A stretch of 24,098 nt of DNA from Hyphococcus sp. (GTDB lineage Bacteria; Pseudomonadota; Alphaproteobacteria; Caulobacterales; Parvularculaceae): assembly GCA_021604605.1 (NCBI GenBank), contig BQJH01000015.1:1-24098 (forward strand), written 5' to 3'. The position numbers and the translations under genes were made by a program. This document shows positions 9,196-16,541 of this stretch, in pieces. The notes under the pieces were generated by a model, which worked only from the letters and a program-made list of their open reading frames with translations, did not search any database and was not told where the DNA came from. How positions within the stretch are numbered: position 1 is the stretch's first letter; each line of letters begins with the position of its first letter.

Positions 9196-9624
9196 ATGAT
9201 GAAACTTCGTAGAATTTTTATTTTGACCATGGCAGTTGGGTTGTTTCTCTCATCTCCAGCAAGCGCGGAATGGAAAACATATGAGGGGATCTATTATGGT
9301 GGTTTTGAGTTAAGCAATTTTTATAGCTGTAGGGAAGACACACCTTGGTGGTTAGAAATAACAGGTCAAGCTTCTGCAGAATTTAGAGAGTTTCATGAAG
9401 ACCAATTTGGGGAATCGGAAGATGGCTTAAGTGAGCTTTCCGAATTACCAGAAGATGCAAAGTATTTAGCAGACCGGTTATTTGTGAAAATTGATGGGTT
9501 TCTTCACCCCGAAGGTGAATACGGACATTTGGAGGTTTTTAAATATCAAGTCACAGTTAGAAAATTTCATACGATTCGAATTGCTACGGAAACAGATCTA
9601 AAAAAATGTGATCACTCAAACTAA
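9196..9624 (+). CDS. Small exported protein of unknown function
   Basis: I do not recognise this 142-residue protein. It begins with a standard Sec signal peptide (charged MMKLRR, hydrophobic core, SPASA then cleavage near residue 24). The mature part is acidic with two Cys (one in FYSCRED, one near the C terminus in KKCDH) that could form a disulfide. The DNA is visibly richer in A and T than its neighbours, which suggests recent acquisition. Its last 4 bases overlap the 3' end of the convergent xthA. ATG 9199 is an equally good start. A promoter-like TTGTGC-17 nt-TAGGAT lies directly upstream and would give a very short leader. Confidence 0.72.
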   Translation: MMKLRRIFILTMAVGLFLSSPASAEWKTYEGIYYGGFELSNFYSCREDTPWWLEITGQASAEFREFHEDQFGESEDGLSELSELPEDAKYLADRLFVKIDGFLHPEGEYGHLEVFKYQVTVRKFHTIRIATETDLKKCDHSN

Positions 9625-10421
9625 TTCAACTCCACCCAAGTCGGCACATGATCAGAAGGTTTTTCTTTTAAATCACGGTTTGTCGGGCTGCGTTCTTTCC
9701 GGTCAACGCCAGCGTCTTTAAAACGGTCTGCCGCTTGTGGGCTCATCATGAGATGATCAATACGGATGCCGTTGTCTTTTTCCCAGCCGCCGCGCTGATA
9801 GTCCCAGAAGGTGTAGCGAATGCCGGTTGGGTCTGCCTGGCGCAAGGCGTCCGTCAGGCCGAGATTAACGATCTCGCGAAACGCTGCATGGGTCTCGGGT
9901 CGGTAAAGCGCATCGCCCTCCCATGCAGCGGGATCGTGAACATCTTCTGCCTGCGGAATAACATTATAGTCACCAGCTAGGACAAAAGCTTCTTCGTTTT
10001 TTAAGAGCATCTCCGCATGTTCTTTTAGGCGCTTCATCCAGCCGAGCTTATAATCATATTTCGGGCCGGGCGCTGGGTTGCCGTTGGGCAGGTAAAGCCC
10101 GCCAACACGCACCGGCGCGGTGTCCTCGGGCATCACCAGCGCCTCGATGTAACGCGCCTGTTCGTCACTATCATTACCGGGCAAACCTTTGACCACGTCA
10201 TCAACAGGATATTTGGAAAGCAGCGCCACGCCATTGTAACTTTTCTGGCCGTGCACTTCGACATTATACCCGCGATCTTCAAATTCGGCCGCCGGGAATT
10301 TTTCGTCAACGCATTTTATTTCCTGCAGGACAACAACATCAGGCTTGGTGTCGTCGATCCACCCGGTGATGCGCGGCAGGCGTGCATTGATTGAATTAAC
10401 GTTGAAAGTCGCGATTTTCAT
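9621..10421 (-). CDS. xthA: Exodeoxyribonuclease III
   Basis: AP endonuclease and 3'-5' exonuclease/3'-phosphatase acting on double-stranded DNA in base excision repair, cytoplasmic. The 266-residue length is typical. The endonuclease/exonuclease/phosphatase fold residues are all visible: N7, E34 in LQEIKC, D151 and N153 in GDYNV, D222 in RIDHL, and the catalytic D257-H258 pair in SDHVP. The ATG at 10421 abuts the stop codon of the SRPBCC gene with no spacer, so translation is probably coupled. It is the last gene of a three-gene operon with the nitroreductase. In many alphaproteobacteria xthA follows erpA; here they are 5 kb apart. Confidence 0.96.
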   Translation of the reverse strand: MKIATFNVNSINARLPRITGWIDDTKPDVVVLQEIKCVDEKFPAAEFEDRGYNVEVHGQKSYNGVALLSKYPVDDVVKGLPGNDSDEQARYIEALVMPEDTAPVRVGGLYLPNGNPAPGPKYDYKLGWMKRLKEHAEMLLKNEEAFVLAGDYNVIPQAEDVHDPAAWEGDALYRPETHAAFREIVNLGLTDALRQADPTGIRYTFWDYQRGGWEKDNGIRIDHLMMSPQAADRFKDAGVDRKERSPTNRDLKEKPSDHVPTWVELN

Positions 10422-10898
10422 CTACTGTGTGTCTTCCGCTTTTTCTTTGACCCGCTGGAGGGCGCTTTTCAGATAGCCGGGCCAAAACAGTTTGACAATA
10501 AACCAGAGGACGGGTTCGGCGATAACACCCGTTGGGGAAAACTGATAGGTCCAATCGATCCGGGTTCTACCGGGGCCAGTTTCCGTAAAATCCCATTGGC
10601 CGCGGGCGCCGCAGACAAGTGAGGCGAAAAGCCCGGTAAAATTCGAAATGTCGTAAGAGTAACTCTGGGGCTGGGAAATCGCTGTCATTGTTTCGCTTAC
10701 GGATGATTTATCTGAAAGCGTGAAATGGCGCTGTTGGCCAATTGCGGACCATGGCGCATCATGACCTTTGACATCATTAATACCGGGCAGGGGGCCGAAG
10801 GGCTGAATTAAATCGCGCGGATCATACCCTGCAGCAATTGAAAAAACATGTGCAATCGGCGCGTCGACGTTGATTGTGGCGGCGGTTTGAATGGTCAT
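10422..10898 (-). CDS. SRPBCC family (polyketide cyclase/START-like) protein
   Basis: Protein of 158 residues with the SRPBCC start pattern: beta strand TIQTAATINVDAPIAHVF, then helix-grip fold strands. Late strands read GARGQWDFTE and RTRIDWTYQF, and a C-terminal helix is followed by a charged tail. Such proteins bind hydrophobic ligands in a cavity; no catalytic residue can be assigned. It lies between nitroreductase (3-bp gap) and xthA (0-bp gap), and the pairing with an FMN reductase may mean shared handling of a small aromatic compound, but that is inference. The AAAGAG stretch upstream of ATG 10898 serves as ribosome binding site. Confidence 0.8.
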   Translation of the reverse strand: MTIQTAATINVDAPIAHVFSIAAGYDPRDLIQPFGPLPGINDVKGHDAPWSAIGQQRHFTLSDKSSVSETMTAISQPQSYSYDISNFTGLFASLVCGARGQWDFTETGPGRTRIDWTYQFSPTGVIAEPVLWFIVKLFWPGYLKSALQRVKEKAEDTQ

Positions 10899-10901
10899 GG
10901 C

Positions 10902-11573
10902 TTACTCTTTGATGAAACTGGTGAATTCATCAACTCGCACGCGTGTTGATCGCCAGTTGTTTACCGGCGCGTCTTTGTCGGCAAACCCCAGCGCCATCCC
11001 GCAATAGAGTTGTTCATGCTCACCGAGATCTAAAAACGCAGAAACCGTTTTCGCCCGCGCGGTCCATGCTTCCTGCATGCAGGTGGCGAGACCCTGTTCT
11101 TCTGCGGCAAGCGCAAGCGTCTGCATGAACATGCCCAGATGCGCCCACTGGCCTTTGTCAAAGCGGCGATCGAGAGAAAAGAAAACGCCGACTGGTGCGC
11201 CGAAAAATTCGTAATTACTGAGCAACCATTGAAGGCGTGCGGCTTTGTCTTCGCGTGGGATGTTTAAAGTGGCATACATCTCCTCGGCAAGGTTAGAGCG
11301 CCTTGCGCGCCATGGGTCGGCAAGCTTGGGTGGGTAGATCTGTAATTCTGCTTCATCGGCAAACGGATTATCGGCGATGGCATTTTTTACCGTTTCTATG
11401 AGCCGCGCCCTGGCATCACCCATCACCACATGCACCCGCCATGGCTGAAGATTGCCCCCGGAAGGTGACCAGCGGGCGATATCCAACAGACCTCGCACCT
11501 GTTCTTCGCTTACCGGTTTGTCGAGAAAGCTGCGTGTTGAAATGCGGGACTTAATGATATCACTCAATTTCAT
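10902..11573 (-). CDS. Nitroreductase family FMN-dependent oxidoreductase
   Basis: FMN-binding NAD(P)H-dependent reductase of nitroaromatics, quinones or related compounds, cytoplasmic. The N-terminal FMN motif SRISTRSF (10-17) and WSPSGGNLQPW (about 37-47) are the family hallmarks. The C-terminal block GLATCMQEAW and the GMALGFAD segment are the usual second cofactor region. Starting at ATG 11573 gives 223 residues, normal for the family. The frame continues up to 11660, but those 29 extra residues are unlike any nitroreductase N terminus. Neither start has a strong ribosome binding site. It is the first gene of the nitroreductase-SRPBCC-xthA operon and is divergent from the ClpP-like gene. 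Confidence 0.92.
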   Translation of the reverse strand: MKLSDIIKSRISTRSFLDKPVSEEQVRGLLDIARWSPSGGNLQPWRVHVVMGDARARLIETVKNAIADNPFADEAELQIYPPKLADPWRARRSNLAEEMYATLNIPREDKAARLQWLLSNYEFFGAPVGVFFSLDRRFDKGQWAHLGMFMQTLALAAEEQGLATCMQEAWTARAKTVSAFLDLGEHEQLYCGMALGFADKDAPVNNWRSTRVRVDEFTSFIKE

Positions 11574-11724
11574 AAAGAGGGCCCATATAAAAGTTTCTCG
11601 CGGTCGTTCGACCTCTTGTTCAAGTCGTTGATGATGCGCATATTGGTTTGCAGCAGGCATGTCATTCGGGCAAGAGTGACGATGAAGCGCAAGTGAAGCA
11701 AGAGCAAGCGGCAGTAAAGTAAAA

Positions 11725-12384
11725 GTGGATCAAGAGCAGAAAAACAAAATTACGCTTGCCGCGACCGTTCTCATATTCGTGGGGCTTATGTTCGTCGCCT
11801 GGCAGAGCGAGCAGAGAATTTACGAGGTCAATGGCCAGCTTGTGGTGCGTGCGGACCAGCATGATCCTGATGCGTTGGTCTTTGCATGGCGGGACGGTAT
11901 TGATGTTCCCATGGCGCGTCATTTTGCCGATGCCTATGACGAATATCGAGGCGAGGCGTCTCGGATCATTATTGAACTAAACTCGACAGGCGGCTCCCTT
12001 TATGAGGGCGGTCAGGTCATCAAGGTGATTGACCGGATGAAACGCACCCACAAAGTGGATACGCGCGTAGGGCCGCGGCGTATTTGCCTCTCCATGTGCG
12101 TGCCGATTTTCCTGCAAGGGGAAGAGCGCAGCGCCGCTGCGACGGCGCGATTTATGTTCCATGAGCCAACATTGACCGACGCCATCACGGGAAAGCCGGT
12201 TAAAGAGCCCGAGTTTGAAAAAGAATTTTCAAGTCAGCGGTTTGTTGATCGCTATTTTGTCAATTCGCCTATGGACCCGGACTGGCGTGATGATCTGATT
12301 GCTGAATGGCGCGGGCGCGACATCTGGCGCTCCGGCAAACAGCTTGTTGATGAAGGCTCAAACATCGTGACGGTGTTAAACTAA
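11725..12384 (+). CDS. Membrane-anchored ClpP/crotonase-fold protease-like protein (COG3904-like)
   Basis: Protein of 219 residues starting with GTG, because no ATG precedes the membrane segment (residues 9-26). The rest should lie in the periplasm. The fold is Clp-protease like: ELNSTGGS (85-91) matches the glycine-rich oxyanion strand. The nucleophile candidate is S123 in CLSMC, and H146 in FMFHEP lies 23 residues later, the ClpP Ser-His spacing. An acidic third residue is not certain. C121 and C125 flank the Ser, as in related 'predicted periplasmic' proteins. The substrate is unknown. It lies 103 bp upstream of the TIR-SUMF1 gene on the same strand, and a functional link is possible. Confidence 0.8.
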   Translation: MDQEQKNKITLAATVLIFVGLMFVAWQSEQRIYEVNGQLVVRADQHDPDALVFAWRDGIDVPMARHFADAYDEYRGEASRIIIELNSTGGSLYEGGQVIKVIDRMKRTHKVDTRVGPRRICLSMCVPIFLQGEERSAAATARFMFHEPTLTDAITGKPVKEPEFEKEFSSQRFVDRYFVNSPMDPDWRDDLIAEWRGRDIWRSGKQLVDEGSNIVTVLN

Positions 12385-12487
12385 GCAAAAGCGCTAAAAC
12401 CCCCTTATTTTGAGGCCATTGCCCTTAGAGTTTGCGATTTTGAGCGAGCGCATTAGAGTGCGCCAAACTCCGGGGAAGAGAAGTGCT

Positions 12488-14200
12488 ATGACTGATATTT
12501 TCATTAGCTATTCGCGCAATGATCGCGAGCGTGTGCGGGTGATGGCGCAGGCGCTGGAAGATGATGGGTTTAAAGTTTGGTGGGACCCGGAAATCCTGCC
12601 AGGCGAGTCGTTCTCCAAAGTCATCGACAAGCAGCTGAAAGAATCCAGTTGTATCATTGCCGTGTGGTCGGAGTCGTCGATCAACTCTAACTGGGTTCAG
12701 GAGGAGGCTGATGACGGGATGATGCGCAACACGCTCATCCCGGTCATGATCGATGAAGTCGATTTGCCGCGCGGCTTTAAACGCCTGCAAACGGCGGATT
12801 TGCGCGATTGGGGCGGGAATATCGCTGACCCGAACTGGCAATTGATTTTGACGCAAGTGCGCAGATTGGTTTCTGACCGCGCCGCGAAAGAAGCGGCGGA
12901 ACGCCAGGCGGCAGCGCAACAGGCCGCCGTTCAACAGACGCGAAAAGAAGCAACAAACGATGCGCCGCCGCCGCCAGCGATTCATGCCCGCGCGCCGGCG
13001 CCTGAACAAAAGCGCGGAGGGTTTCCTGTGCTTTTGGTGATCGGCGCCATGGCGTTAATCGGCGCAGGCGTCACGGGATATTTATTGTGGTCACGAAACG
13101 ACGGCGAGGCGCCGCAAGGCGAAGTTGTTGTGAGTAATGAGCAGGGTATTATTGCGGCTCCAGTTGCGGAAATGCCAAATGATAATGCTGCTAATAATCC
13201 TGACGCAGAAGAAATTTCGGATGGTGCCGCCCCGGGTGAGGTTGCTGAGACGCAAGAAGCTGTAGCGGTAGAACAAGGTGCGGAAGACCTGACGAGCGGC
13301 GATAGCGTTGAAGAGACAATTGCGAAGTTTGCGGAGGGCGATCCGTCGGATCAAAAGGCGGCTGAGATTTTGACAGCAGTCTGGGAAGAAAAGAACGCTG
13401 CGGAAGATGAAGAAACGGCGCCACCTGTTGAAGCCATGACTTTCACACCCGGCGAAGCGTTTCGTGATTGCGATGTATGCCCTGAGATGATGCCGTTTGC
13501 GGCGGGTGCAACATTTACTATGGGCGCACCGGATGGTGAGGTCAGCCGTGACGAAGTCGAAACTCCGCAAGTTGAAATCACCATCGCCAACCCTTTTGCC
13601 ATCGGCGTTTATGAAATCACCCATGATGATTGGGCGGCCTGCATCGCTGATGGCGGTTGCGGCGGCTATGAACCCGCTGATCTTGGTTGGGGCAAAGGCC
13701 GTCGCCCGCTGATAAACGTATCCGTTGAGGACGCTGAACTTTATCTCACCTGGCTGTCGGAAAAAACCGGCGCGGTCTATCGCTTGCCGAGTGAGGCGGA
13801 GTGGGAATATGCGGCGCGGGCCGGAAAAGCAGAGCCATTTCATACAGGCGCGATGATCACATCAGCACAGGCGAACTTTAACGGGCAATACCCTTATAAT
13901 AATGCGTCCAAAGGGCAGTACCGGTCTAAAACCACAGCGGTTGGCGCCTTTGCCGCGAACGACTTCGGGCTTCATGATATGCACGGCAATGTCTGGGAGT
14001 GGACGCAAGATTGCTGGCGCAGCAGTCATGCCGGCGCGCCGGAGGATGGATCGCCGGTCGGTGGTTCGTGTTCTTCCCGTGTTTTGAAGGGCGGCGCCTG
14101 GAACGCTGGCGCGTGGCGATTGCGGTCGGCTTATCGCAAAGCGGGTGAGAATTCATTGCGCAAGTTTGATACGGGCTTCCGTGTCGTGCGGGACTTGTAG
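12488..14200 (+). CDS. TIR domain-transmembrane-SUMF1 (FGE-like) fusion protein
   Basis: Protein of 570 residues. Residues 1-140 form a TIR domain (FISYSRNDRERV at 5-16, then the SxxSxWVxxE block) with E73 at the place of the NADase glutamate. An Ala/Gln-rich helix follows, then one membrane span (179-200) and an acidic low-complexity linker to about 325. A SUMF1/FGE-sulfatase domain (327-570) begins at CDVCPEMMPF and has LPSEAEWEYAAR, HDMHGNVWEW and the terminal GFRVV. The topology should be cytoplasmic TIR and periplasmic SUMF1. The two active-site Cys of true FGE are absent (GGAWNAGAWR), so a binding or structural role is likelier than formylglycine formation. I start at ATG 12488 because FISYSR begins there; the frame extends to a TTG at 12410 without support. 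Confidence 0.9.
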   Translation: MTDIFISYSRNDRERVRVMAQALEDDGFKVWWDPEILPGESFSKVIDKQLKESSCIIAVWSESSINSNWVQEEADDGMMRNTLIPVMIDEVDLPRGFKRLQTADLRDWGGNIADPNWQLILTQVRRLVSDRAAKEAAERQAAAQQAAVQQTRKEATNDAPPPPAIHARAPAPEQKRGGFPVLLVIGAMALIGAGVTGYLLWSRNDGEAPQGEVVVSNEQGIIAAPVAEMPNDNAANNPDAEEISDGAAPGEVAETQEAVAVEQGAEDLTSGDSVEETIAKFAEGDPSDQKAAEILTAVWEEKNAAEDEETAPPVEAMTFTPGEAFRDCDVCPEMMPFAAGATFTMGAPDGEVSRDEVETPQVEITIANPFAIGVYEITHDDWAACIADGGCGGYEPADLGWGKGRRPLINVSVEDAELYLTWLSEKTGAVYRLPSEAEWEYAARAGKAEPFHTGAMITSAQANFNGQYPYNNASKGQYRSKTTAVGAFAANDFGLHDMHGNVWEWTQDCWRSSHAGAPEDGSPVGGSCSSRVLKGGAWNAGAWRLRSAYRKAGENSLRKFDTGFRVVRDL

Positions 14201-14228
14201 GGGCGTTCGCTAGTTCCCTTTTTCAGGC

Positions 14229-15128
14229 TTACTCTGAAGTTGCTTCTATCGCCAACGCTTCGGTCAGTGACTGTTCAAAAGCTTGTTCGAGCCGTTTTAT
14301 CATCGCCGGAAAAGTTTCGCGATCAACAAAGGCAAGTTCATCCCCATTCATTTGTGCGGCTCGTTTGGAAGTCATTTTGAAAAAGCCTGGATGGTTGGCG
14401 AGAAAGATATCCGGCCGCCAATCTTTGGTTTTTTTGAAAGTCTCGCGATAATCTTCAATGATGCCTTCATATTGCGGCGGGTTTAGGCTGTTGCCTGCGA
14501 CGGTCGCGCTGCAAAAGAAAAGCACGTCATAGGGTTTGCCGTTCTCTATCGCTGTCATGGTCCATGAAGTGCAGCCGCGCGTATGACCCGGCGTCAAATT
14601 TGCCGTCAGTGCCGCCTCGCCGATTTGAACGCTCTCGCCATCCTTGATGATCCGATCAACGGACACCGGCGGCGCCGAATAATTTATGTTGTCTTCGGCG
14701 CCAAGGTAAAATCCACCCTCCAAGGCTGACCGGTCGCCCTCACTGGCGATCATCACCGCGCCGCTCATTTCCTTGAGCGCTTTAAGCCCACCGGAATGGT
14801 CAAAATGTGCGTGAGAGTTCAACAGCGCTTTGACGTCTTTAATGTCGTAGCCGAGGGTTTTGATATTGCCCGCAACCGCGCCCGCATTTTGCGGCATGCC
14901 GCCATCGATTAAGATATGACCGCTGTTTGAGGTGATGAGAAAAACGCCTATCCCTTTCGTTCCCACATAATAAATATTGTCGATGATCCGGAACGGTTCG
15001 GTGTTTTCCACCCAGGACGGGTTTGACGTCGCCCATTGATCCCAAGGCGCAGGTGCTTCTTGCTGCGCATCTTGCGCAGAAGCTTGGCTGAGCAGAACGG
15101 CGATCACGCTAATTACGATGTGCTTCAT
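14229..15128 (-). CDS. Subclass B3 metallo-beta-lactamase-like protein
   Basis: Exported zinc hydrolase, 299 residues. The signal peptide ends at SQASA (18). The zinc ligands follow the B3 pattern: H106 and H108 in NSHAHFDH, D110 and H111, H182 in GHTRGCTSW, and H246 in LANHPGFF. The place of Cys221 in B1 enzymes is taken by a Ser (S207 in FFCSA), as in B3. All ligands of both zinc sites are therefore present, and beta-lactam hydrolysis in the periplasm is plausible, though a lactonase-type substrate cannot be excluded. GGGAAG precedes the ATG. It converges on the TIR gene with a 28-bp gap. No LysR/AmpR-type regulator is beside it, and it sits among chromosomal genes. Confidence 0.88.
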   Translation of the reverse strand: MKHIVISVIAVLLSQASAQDAQQEAPAPWDQWATSNPSWVENTEPFRIIDNIYYVGTKGIGVFLITSNSGHILIDGGMPQNAGAVAGNIKTLGYDIKDVKALLNSHAHFDHSGGLKALKEMSGAVMIASEGDRSALEGGFYLGAEDNINYSAPPVSVDRIIKDGESVQIGEAALTANLTPGHTRGCTSWTMTAIENGKPYDVLFFCSATVAGNSLNPPQYEGIIEDYRETFKKTKDWRPDIFLANHPGFFKMTSKRAAQMNGDELAFVDRETFPAMIKRLEQAFEQSLTEALAIEATSE

Positions 15129-15227
15129 CGATGCTTCCCATTAAGATTGGGTGATAAAATATAGTGCGCTATAGTGCTTCAGTAATGCGATTGCCCACTA
15201 ACGTGCAAATAAGAAATGGTAGAAACT

Positions 15228-15291
15228 GTTTTCCCGGCGAAAGCCGGGGCCAAGTATTCACATTTCTGGATTCCGGCTTTCGCCGGAATGA
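15228..15291. repeat. REP-like pair of inverted hairpins
   Basis: Two hairpins share the core CCGGCGAAAGCCGG in opposite orientation. The first is CCCGGC-GAAA-GCCGGG (15233-15248); the second is ATTCCGGC-TTTC-GCCGGAAT (15270-15289). This paired arrangement is typical of REP/BIME elements that occur in many copies between genes. It lies between the metallo-beta-lactamase and erpA genes and may attenuate read-through from erpA. Confidence 0.8.
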
Positions 15292-15323
15292 GTGGGGGAA
15301 AATGACGCTGCTTGTTCGTAGCA

Positions 15324-15665
15324 CTACAAACTAAAGCTCGTCCCGCAGCCGCAATTGGCCGTTGCGTTCGGGTTGTTGATTTTGAACGCGGCGCCGATGA
15401 TTTCGTCGGCAAAATCGATTTCGGAATCTTTCATGTAATCGACGGAAACTGAATCGATCAGAACGTCATAGCCTTTGGCGTCTAACACCAGATCGTCATC
15501 TTCGGTCTCGGTCACGATATCGAACTTATATTGAAACCCGGAACACCCGCCGCCCTCAACCGCGACGCGTAATTTTGCGCCGTCCGCCTCCTTGGAAAGG
15601 ATGGCGGCGATCCGCTCTGCCGCGCGGGCGGATACGGTAACAGGGTTTTTTTCAATCGTACTCAT
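15324..15665 (-). CDS. erpA: Iron-sulfur cluster insertion protein ErpA (A-type carrier)
   Basis: A-type carrier that receives Fe-S clusters from the SUF/ISC scaffold and hands them to apoproteins, cytoplasmic. The 113-residue protein has the three cluster-binding cysteines C41 (GGGCSGFQY), C105 and C107 (NCGCGTSFSL), and the YDVLIDSVS strand of the HesB fold. I start at ATG 15665, because the longer frame to 15761 adds 32 residues without homologous character and the AAGAGACG stretch serves the shorter start. IscA and SufA share these motifs; ErpA fits best by the EIDFADEIIGAAFKI region and stand-alone location. No dgt or xthA is adjacent, unlike the common alphaproteobacterial order. Confidence 0.9.
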   Translation of the reverse strand: MSTIEKNPVTVSARAAERIAAILSKEADGAKLRVAVEGGGCSGFQYKFDIVTETEDDDLVLDAKGYDVLIDSVSVDYMKDSEIDFADEIIGAAFKINNPNATANCGCGTSFSL

Positions 15666-15847
15666 GAGGGCGTCTCTTATGGTTGCCGGGTTAATATAGG
15701 GGCAATCATCCGGCATTTGGAGGGGGCGGCGTGAATATCTAAAGTTGTAACGTCCCGGCAAAAATTCAACCCAGAGAGGGTATTCTTCAATATTTCCCAG
15801 TGTTGGTGGATAGATATGGCGATTATATACTTAAGAAAGTAAGGGCC

Positions 15848-16075
15848 GTGGACCACCCACCCGCAAAAGTTGAAACGTCAGAGGACGGTGAAATCGAGAT
15901 CACTGACGCTATGATTGAGGCGGGGGTATACGCGTTTGAGAATTTTGCTGATTGTCGAAAATCAACCGTGGTAGAGGCGGTTTTGCTGGCAGCTCTTGCG
16001 TGTGGTCAGAAAACGGATCGACAAGGAATTGTTCTCCAAAATTCGCGTATAAATCTACAAAGGACTCAAGCCTGA
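15848..16075 (+). CDS. Small hypothetical protein, phage/accessory type
   Basis: I do not recognise a named family. Starting at GTG 15848, which has a good TAAGGG ribosome binding site, gives 75 residues; GTG 15800 or 15806 would lengthen it. The segment EIEITDAMIEAGVYAFENF (about 15-33) resembles a short helical module common in small accessory and prophage proteins of alphaproteobacteria. The resemblance fades after ALACGQ (about residue 52). The last part overlaps the convergent 15909-16541 gene by 167 bp, so the tail may be read-through of a truncated gene. Confidence 0.45.
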   Translation: MDHPPAKVETSEDGEIEITDAMIEAGVYAFENFADCRKSTVVEAVLLAALACGQKTDRQGIVLQNSRINLQRTQA

Positions 16076-16541
16076 CAGTAAAGGTGGCAAGGTCACTGCA
16101 ATCTTGCCCAATGCGAGATAGCTCGGATTGTTGGGTTCTGGTTACGCGTTCTTTTTTTCGGTTTCTATCGGGTGGCGTTATCAACAGTCCCTGCTCATCA
16201 TCTGAGTCTGAGCTTGGATAAACGAATGCGCTGTGGATCACCGCGTTTCTATTCACTCTGCAAATATCAAACGCTTTCAGATTATGTAGTATCAAGTCCA
16301 AGAGGTTTTCGTCGGCAATCCACTGTGTTGCGGATTCGCCAGCAACCTCGCATAGCGACTGATTTCCGATGTGCCTCAAGAGAAGGCTTTCCTGCTGTGC
16401 GTTTAGCTTTAAAAGCTTTGACACAAGCGCCCGCATAGCATTTTCAGCATTGTTCCAGTAGGCAACCATGTAGCCAACGCCTAACAAATAGGAGCGGTCT
16501 GACTTTGAAAGGTCATCTGACTGGTCTATTGATTGCGTCAT
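15909..16541 (-). CDS. Hypothetical helical protein with HEPN-like RNxxxH motif
   Basis: Protein of 210 residues not assigned to a known family. It is predicted mainly helical in its first 130 residues, with YWNNAENAMRALVSKLLKL (28-46) and LLRHIGNQSL. The string VNRNAVIHSAF places R98 and H103 as an Rx4H (RNxxxH) pair, the catalytic signature of HEPN ribonucleases; this is a motif-level hint only. The C-terminal part is charged, then Pro-rich (LPAKPPLPRL). I use ATG 16541 rather than the TTG at 16604. This ATG shares its bases with the ATG of the 49-residue plus-strand gene. No strong ribosome binding site is visible. Confidence 0.65.
   Translation of the reverse strand: MTQSIDQSDDLSKSDRSYLLGVGYMVAYWNNAENAMRALVSKLLKLNAQQESLLLRHIGNQSLCEVAGESATQWIADENLLDLILHNLKAFDICRVNRNAVIHSAFVYPSSDSDDEQGLLITPPDRNRKKERVTRTQQSELSRIGQDCSDLATFTVRLESFVDLYANFGEQFLVDPFSDHTQELPAKPPLPRLIFDNQQNSQTRIPPPQS

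Noticed and set aside
14060..14200. Variable region of a diversity-generating retroelement in the SUMF1 C terminus
   Set aside because: The GGAW...GFRVV position is where DGR variable repeats lie, but there is no template repeat, no reverse transcriptase and no excess of Asn/Ala-type adenine codons in the window.
14201..14228. Bidirectional terminator between the TIR and beta-lactamase genes
   Set aside because: Only a weak GGG/CCC pairing before TTTTT is visible, too poor to call.
15179..15412. Minus-strand 77-codon frame
   Set aside because: It runs through the REP hairpins and antisense of erpA in another frame; the peptide is a translation of the repeat.
15815..15841. Eight-codon upstream reading frame before the small gene at 15848
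   Set aside because: Too short to support and without any attenuator-like structure.
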